Source: Micromonospora coriariae (GTDB lineage: Bacteria > Actinomycetota > Actinomycetes > Mycobacteriales > Micromonosporaceae). Taken from it: 64,000 bases of DNA. The translations under genes were made by a program, and so were the position numbers. Under the pieces are notes generated by a model. The model saw nothing but the letters and a program-made list of their open reading frames with translations. It had not been told where the DNA came from and ran no database searches. Positions 63,099 through 64,000 of this stretch are shown piece after piece. Position 1 is the first letter of the stretch. The number at the start of each line of letters is the position of its first letter. The stretch covers positions 1,798,001 through 1,862,000 of the forward strand of contig NZ_LT607412.1 in the NCBI RefSeq assembly GCF_900091455.1, read 5' to 3'.

Positions 63099-64000
63099 TC
63101 ACCGCCTCGGAGGCCGATCCCCGCCGGGGAGCCCGATGCCGATCATGGCCAGGGTACGGGCGGTGAGCCGCCCGTCGCCCAGCCCCAGCTCGACCACGTC
63201 GTCGAACACCCGGTCGTCCCGACGGGCCGCCCGGACCGCCGCGTCGACCACCCATCGGCGCCGCGCCAGCCAGGCCGCCACCGAGCTGTGCCGCAGGTGG
63301 GTGCCGAGGCGGCGACGGAGTCCGTCGGCGTAGCGGCGGGCGGCGGCCTCGGGTGCGCCGGCCGCCGCCGCCCCGGCCAACGCACCGGAGAGCAGCGCGT
63401 AGAAGATGCCCTCCCCGGTGAACGGATTGATCAGCGACAGCGCGTCCCCGGCGAGCAGGGTGCGGCCCTGCCCCGGCGCCGGCCGGTGGGTGGACAAGGG
63501 CAGGTGGTGGGCACGCAGCGCGGTCACCGTCGCGAGGTCGGTGCCGGGCAGCAGCGCGGCCAGCCGGTCCAGCAGGTACCCCCGGCTCAGCGGCTCACCG
63601 CGCAGCACCTCCCCGTACCCGACGTTCGCCCGCCCGTCGCCGATCGGGAACGACCAGGCGTACGCCGGCCAACGAGCCTGCGAGGTGACGATGAGCTGCT
63701 CGGACGGGCCGGGCAACGCCGGCGCGTACCCCCGGATGGCCAGCGCCAGGTGCCGGTCGGGGTTCACCGGGTGGCCGAGCGCCCGGCGCACCACCGACCC
63801 GGCGCCGTCCGCGCCCACCACCACACGGCCGGACAGCTCCCCGTCGAGCACCACCCGGTCGGCGCGCGGCTCCACCCGTCGGACGGTGTGCCGGCGCAGC
63901 TGCGCGCCGGCGGCCACCGCGGCCGCCACCAGCCTCGCGTCGAAGACCTGCCGGGGCACCGTGTACGCCGGGCGGGGCAACGCCCGCGCCACCGCTCCCC
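63099..64000 (-). CDS. Geranylgeranyl-reductase-like FAD monooxygenase (N-terminus outside the window)
   Basis: At least 300 residues of an FAD-dependent reductase of the geranylgeranyl reductase family; the gene runs off the right edge, so the N-terminal dinucleotide-binding GxGxxG is not seen. The DG FAD motif is VVVGADGAGSVVRRALGHP near residue 55 of the visible part, and the second flavin motif is LLAGDALSLINPFTGEGIFYALLSG near 165. These enzymes saturate isoprenoid side chains such as those of menaquinone or archaeal-type lipids. The visible in-frame ATG at 63992 is most likely internal. It lies 28 bp upstream of the prenyltransferase on the same strand. Confidence 0.85.
   Translation of the reverse strand, partial: GAVARALPRPAYTVPRQVFDARLVAAAVAAGAQLRRHTVRRVEPRADRVVLDGELSGRVVVGADGAGSVVRRALGHPVNPDRHLALAIRGYAPALPGPSEQLIVTSQARWPAYAWSFPIGDGRANVGYGEVLRGEPLSRGYLLDRLAALLPGTDLATVTALRAHHLPLSTHRPAPGQGRTLLAGDALSLINPFTGEGIFYALLSGALAGAAAAGAPEAAARRYADGLRRRLGTHLRHSSVAAWLARRRWVVDAAVRAARRDDRVFDDVVELGLGDGRLTARTLAMIGIGLPGGDRPPRR

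Overview
The window is chromosomal DNA of a high-GC actinobacterium, most likely a Micromonospora or close relative in the Micromonosporaceae. The grounds are about 72% GC codon bias, many GTG starts, ATGA/GTGA gene overlaps, a UUA-reading tRNA-Leu of the bldA type, and gene order shared with other actinobacteria. I see no prophage, insertion sequence, CRISPR array, resistance island or biosynthetic cluster. Nearly everything is core or lineage-core genome, so the less ordinary material is in regulation, small repeats and gene boundaries.

Layout. 1-7.6 kb: the end of a PDZ protease, cystathionine beta-synthase, a YkvA protein, two tandem SGNH hydrolases, a thiolase and two tandem Bax-inhibitor-1 membrane proteins. 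7.66-11.1 kb: tRNA-Leu(UAA), a large GT-C-like membrane protein and a type II NADH dehydrogenase. 11.2-17.2 kb: one long minus-strand run (dienelactone hydrolase, uracil-DNA glycosylase, DUF4129, membrane protein, MoxR, DUF58, membrane protein). 17.4-20 kb: an LppU-like protein, a PadR/HAAS regulatory pair and a lipoprotein. 20-35.1 kb: a housekeeping block with ppx, an ArsR-type regulator, an LpqC esterase, an N-acetylglutamate-synthase-like GNAT, DUF501, ftsB, eno, a lipoprotein, nudC, DUF885, mazG, a SurA-N lipoprotein and mfd. 35.3-45.8 kb: a cyclase-family protein with an extra N-terminal domain, a NarL/DesK-type two-component pair, two peptidoglycan-type hydrolases, ppc, a Gly/Asp-repeat membrane protein and rmuC. 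45.8-53 kb: ispH, xseA-xseB, lipoproteins, DUF4245, glpX and a DMT transporter. 53-64 kb: an epimerase with a divergent TetR, a ferredoxin-NADP reductase, rhomboid protease, lytic transglycosylase, PIN-PhoH, small hypothetical genes, an XRE regulator, otsB, a cis-prenyltransferase and a truncated geranylgeranyl-reductase-like protein.

How it works together. Central carbon metabolism (eno, ppc, glpX), isoprenoid supply (ispH, cis-prenyltransferase, reductase), DNA repair (mfd, UDG, xseAB, rmuC), nucleotide sanitation (mazG, nudC) and envelope or division functions (ftsB, serine hydrolase, S66 peptidase, transglycosylase, MoxR/DUF58) are interleaved. At least twelve genes have a TANNNT hexamer 6-7 bases before an ATG/GTG and no ribosome-binding site, which is the signature of leaderless transcripts.

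Most interesting signals: the only in-frame TTA codon I found is codon 6 of the PadR gene, in the same window as the tRNA that reads it. The PadR -10 box sits inside a perfect palindrome. Two dispersed repeat families occur twice each. A 59-bp unit has split what looks like a former GTGA gene overlap. The cyclase gene carries an uncharacterised N-terminal domain whose start lies in an inverted repeat.
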